This document shows, piece after piece, positions 14,279 to 16,688 of a stretch of 16,688 nucleotides of DNA. Under the pieces are notes generated by a model. That model had not been told where the DNA came from and searched no databases. It was given only the letters and a program-made list of their open reading frames with translations. Positions within the stretch are counted from its first letter, which is position 1; each line of letters begins with the position of its first letter. Source of the DNA: JAEXNA01 sp050486105 (GTDB lineage: Bacteria > Vulcanimicrobiota > Xenobia > Xenobiales > JADMJV01); contig JBJHCR010000118.1 of assembly GCA_050486105.1 (NCBI GenBank), positions 1-16,688 on the forward strand. The letters run 5' to 3'. The position numbers and the translations under genes were made by a program.

Positions 14279-16090
14279 CTAGGGTCCGGCACCATCTTTC
14301 GGCAAACTGGCCTCCAGCAACCGCTGGGTGGTGTTGCGCCCCTTTTCTCTTGACGCTTCAATGATGGCCAGGTCATAGTCGACCTTAGGTTGCTCTTCGC
14401 TGTCTTGAGTGATATAGAGCTTCTGGGTCGGGTAGGCGAACTCGATTTCTAGATCGGTGGCCAGGCGATGAATGTCGACCAGCAAACGGTGGCGCTCTCG
14501 GAGCTCACTGCCCCAGTCAGGCACCTTAAAAAACACCCAGAGCAGAATCTCCACGGCGTGCTCGTTCATATCGTTGACCCAGACCTGGAAGGAATCCTTT
14601 CGAGTCATAGGGTGGCAGCGGATCAGCTCTCTGGTGCCTTCGCAGAAGGCTTCGAGTTTATCGGGGGAGGTGCTCCAACGAACTGGGAAGCGCTTGACGT
14701 ATCGACGATAGGTCCGAGCCCCGTAATTGTCCACCGAAGCGGTGATCAGGCGCGAGTTGGGAAGGGTCACCAAGGAATCATAAAAAGTGCGAATCCGAGT
14801 GGAGCGAAAACCCACATCTTCGACGATTCCTTCCACCCCTTCGATCTCCACCCAATCTCCCACGGCAAAAGGGCGATCGGTGAGAACGGTGACCGAACCG
14901 AACAAATTCTTCACCATATCCTGACCGGCCAGGGCCACCATGGCTCCAAAAATGGAGAATCCGGCAAACAGACTCCAAACTTCGATCTCCAAGTTTTGGG
15001 CCAAGAACAGCAGAGCCATGATGCCAATGACGGTCTTAAAGGTACGCCGAACCAAAGGGATCAGCATGTCATCGAACTTAGTCGCCGTTTTTGCGGTGAT
15101 CCGACCCAAGTAGGTAGAGGCAGCGTCGCTGGCTCGGAAGCAACTCAGGACCGCCGACAAGGTGATCACCACCTTGACTAGGCCCGTCAACATGACTAGG
15201 AGCCAGGACGGAAAGTTCAAAGCCGAAATGCCGATCCAGAACACAATGCTGGCGAAGAGCCATCCTAGGGGGCGCAATGCCCTCTTTTTCTGAACCATGT
15301 CCACCCCGAGCTCATCGGGAACAAACTTCAAAAAGGCGGCTCGAATAACTCTGAGCACCAGACGCCCAGCTCCAAAGCTGAACAGAGGGAGAAGCAGCAA
15401 AGCCAACCATTGGTAACCGGTCAAGCCCAATACCTCGAACTCCAGCATAGCTACCCGCCAGGTGTCGATCTGCCCCCGAGCAGTGAGCACTTTATATAGC
15501 GCGGGAATAGCCCTGACGGTGGAAGAATTGAACAGCCAACGACCGTCCTCGCCTTTCTGCAAGGTGATCAGATCGCCGGCTGCTTGTCGATAGATCACCA
15601 CCTCGGTTTGCTCTTCGGTGACGTCCTGAAAGGCCTTCAAATCCAGGTCTTTCTCCACCGCTCGAAGGATGGCGTAGAGTTGCTGAGTCAGGGTCATTCC
15701 TTGTTCGTCGCGCACCAGGCTCGACAAATCGGAAAGGTCCAAATGCCGCCGAGCCAGGATGAAAAGGTCTGGCCGCAGTGGCCCCGCATGCGCCATGAGG
15801 TCCATGAATCGGTGATAGGAGGCTTCCGGGGTAGCAAAAAACGGATCGACCTCCTCAATCAGGCCGGAAGTGGCCTGCTCGAGCAACTCTTCGAGTTGCT
15901 GGATCTTCTCGTCGTCCTCGTCTGCAACGGGAATCGAGACCGGGGTTGGGCTCACGGACTGCTCTGGACTCACCTCCGTCGGACTGGGCCTAGGCGTCGG
16001 ACTCACCGAGTCGTCCGGCGGTCCCGGCTGTGCCCAGGCGCCCAGGGTGAGCGCTAGGGCGAGAATCCAAGTAGATAAGTGTGCTCGCAT
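14279..16090 (-). CDS. MscS-family mechanosensitive ion channel with large N-terminal extracytoplasmic domain
   Basis: A 603-residue channel that opens under membrane tension to release solutes in osmotic downshock. A signal peptide (MRAHLSTWILALALTLGAWA) is followed by a Pro/Ser/Thr-rich linker with repeats of the SPTP type (about 25-55), an acidic coiled segment, and a helical extracytoplasmic region to about 225. Membrane helices lie near 227-248, 275-295, 298-318 and 350-367, and the pore helix near 370-395 (FAGFSIFGAMVALAGQD). The MscS beta domain follows (TVLTDRPFAVGDWVEIEG, to about 450) and then the C-terminal vestibule. The layout recalls YnaI/YbdG-size channels plus an added sensor-like N-terminus. 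The ATG at 16090 is preferred to the frame's upstream GTG at 16159 because it starts a clean signal peptide; neither has a strong ribosome site. Divergent from the glycosyltransferase at 16188. Confidence 0.92.
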   Translation of the reverse strand: MRAHLSTWILALALTLGAWAQPGPPDDSVSPTPRPSPTEVSPEQSVSPTPVSIPVADEDDEKIQQLEELLEQATSGLIEEVDPFFATPEASYHRFMDLMAHAGPLRPDLFILARRHLDLSDLSSLVRDEQGMTLTQQLYAILRAVEKDLDLKAFQDVTEEQTEVVIYRQAAGDLITLQKGEDGRWLFNSSTVRAIPALYKVLTARGQIDTWRVAMLEFEVLGLTGYQWLALLLLPLFSFGAGRLVLRVIRAAFLKFVPDELGVDMVQKKRALRPLGWLFASIVFWIGISALNFPSWLLVMLTGLVKVVITLSAVLSCFRASDAASTYLGRITAKTATKFDDMLIPLVRRTFKTVIGIMALLFLAQNLEIEVWSLFAGFSIFGAMVALAGQDMVKNLFGSVTVLTDRPFAVGDWVEIEGVEGIVEDVGFRSTRIRTFYDSLVTLPNSRLITASVDNYGARTYRRYVKRFPVRWSTSPDKLEAFCEGTRELIRCHPMTRKDSFQVWVNDMNEHAVEILLWVFFKVPDWGSELRERHRLLVDIHRLATDLEIEFAYPTQKLYITQDSEEQPKVDYDLAIIEASREKGRNTTQRLLEASLPKDGAGP

Positions 16091-16187
16091 GGGTCTGTGC
16101 TTAGAGGCCCGGAGTTCGAGTCCTGGTCTTGAGAATTGATCAAAGGCCAACCAGGACACTTACCGCTCTTATCCAAGTCCTCAGGAC

Positions 16188-16688
16188 ATGATGCGCGTGC
16201 TTCTGCTCTCGCCTTTTCCGGCCAAGCCCTTATTCGGCGGCGCTGCGGTGAGGATCCATTACCTAGCCCAAGGCTTGGCCAAGGACCATCGGCTTTGGGC
16301 CAGCTTTCGGGGTCGAGTTGAAGACAGCCGTTACGCAGGCGAAATCCCGGCTTCAGAAAACCGCTGGCGAACCTTCTTTGATCCCGCCTACCTTTTCAGG
16401 GCCTGGCTTGCCATCAGAAAACACCAGATCGAGCTTATCGTGGCCTCGAGCCTGCTGGTTGGACTTCACGGAGCCCTGCTCAAGCTCTTCAGCGGTAGAC
16501 CACTCTGGTTGGACCAGCATAATGTGGAGTGGCGCTGCCTGAGACTCTACGGCTCACCGCTTTGGCCTCTCGTCTACTTTTTCGAGCGCCTGATATGTCG
16601 ACAAGCTGATGTGCTCACCTGCGTCAGCGAGCAAGACCGGACCGATCTCCTTCGGGACTTCAAGTTGGATCCTGAGAGAGTATGGGTG
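16188..16688 (+). CDS. Glycosyltransferase family 4, N-terminal part (cut by window end)
   Basis: An open frame runs to the window edge, giving 167 residues. It begins MMRVLLLSPFPAKPLFGGAA, the first strand and glycine loop of a GT-B glycosyltransferase. AVRIHYLAQGLAKDHRL follows, then a strand at LIVASSLLVGLHG, WLDQHNVEWR and ADVLTCVSEQDRTDLLR, which are the usual acceptor-domain landmarks of GT4 enzymes acting on polysaccharide or glycolipid precursors. The nucleotide-sugar domain lies beyond the window. The start could be 16188 or the adjacent ATG at 16191; agga at 16183-16186 is the only ribosome-site candidate. The 97 bp to the divergent channel gene must hold both promoters, but no clear boxes are seen. 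Confidence 0.88.
   Translation, partial: MMRVLLLSPFPAKPLFGGAAVRIHYLAQGLAKDHRLWASFRGRVEDSRYAGEIPASENRWRTFFDPAYLFRAWLAIRKHQIELIVASSLLVGLHGALLKLFSGRPLWLDQHNVEWRCLRLYGSPLWPLVYFFERLICRQADVLTCVSEQDRTDLLRDFKLDPERVWV

Noticed and set aside
14468..15181. A 237-codon frame antisense to the MscS-like gene
   Set aside because: It lies wholly inside a recognised channel gene, has no ribosome site and no domain; it is a shadow of coding bias.
16108..16130. tRNA T-arm-like sequence (gttcgagtcctgg)
   Set aside because: The stem does not pair properly and no acceptor, D or anticodon arm can be drawn around it.

Overview
The window reads as chromosomal DNA of a moderately GC-rich diderm bacterium. The outer envelope is inferred from an alpha-2-macroglobulin lipoprotein coupled to a penicillin-binding protein 1C gene, a pairing known from Gram-negative bacteria. 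The short YbjN/CesT-like chaperone at 1134-1601 resembles a family I know best from cyanobacteria, so a cyanobacterium-related or other deep-branching lineage is possible. The sequence alone does not settle the phylum. I saw no rRNA, tRNA, CRISPR array, phage gene or transposase gene.

Layout. 1-463 has no convincing gene. It holds nested inverted repeats between two 15-bp direct repeats and may be the remnant of a small mobile or repetitive element. 464-4352 carries five soluble or membrane-associated proteins: a MerR-like HTH/coiled-coil protein (+), a YbjN/CesT-like chaperone (-, convergent), a DOT1-like class I methyltransferase (+), a short PlsC-type acyltransferase (+) and a helical protein with four clustered cysteines (+). 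4353-5753 is the most unusual part. Two small paralogous Gly/Gln/Met/Cys-rich proteins (4483-4773 and 5385-5684) each stand alone with an AT-rich leader and a strong intrinsic terminator. Between them lies GC-rich DNA with 21-bp and 62-bp tandem repeats, hairpins and a G-run/C-run block.

5881-13913 is a tightly coupled two-gene operon: an 1899-residue alpha-2-macroglobulin lipoprotein with an intact CLEQ thioester motif, then PBP1C with intact transglycosylase and transpeptidase motifs. Together they are expected to defend the periplasm against foreign proteases and repair damaged peptidoglycan. Converging on it from the minus strand are an MscS-type mechanosensitive channel (16090-14279) and a small unknown protein (14185-13916) preceded by a structured leader. 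A family 4 glycosyltransferase begins at 16188, divergent from the channel, and runs off the window end.

The best candidate for something undescribed is the pair of Met-core/CGCGC-tail proteins with their repeat-filled spacer. Nothing nearby resembles a RiPP maturase or a dedicated exporter, so their function is open: metal binding, self-assembly or membrane interaction are hypotheses only.
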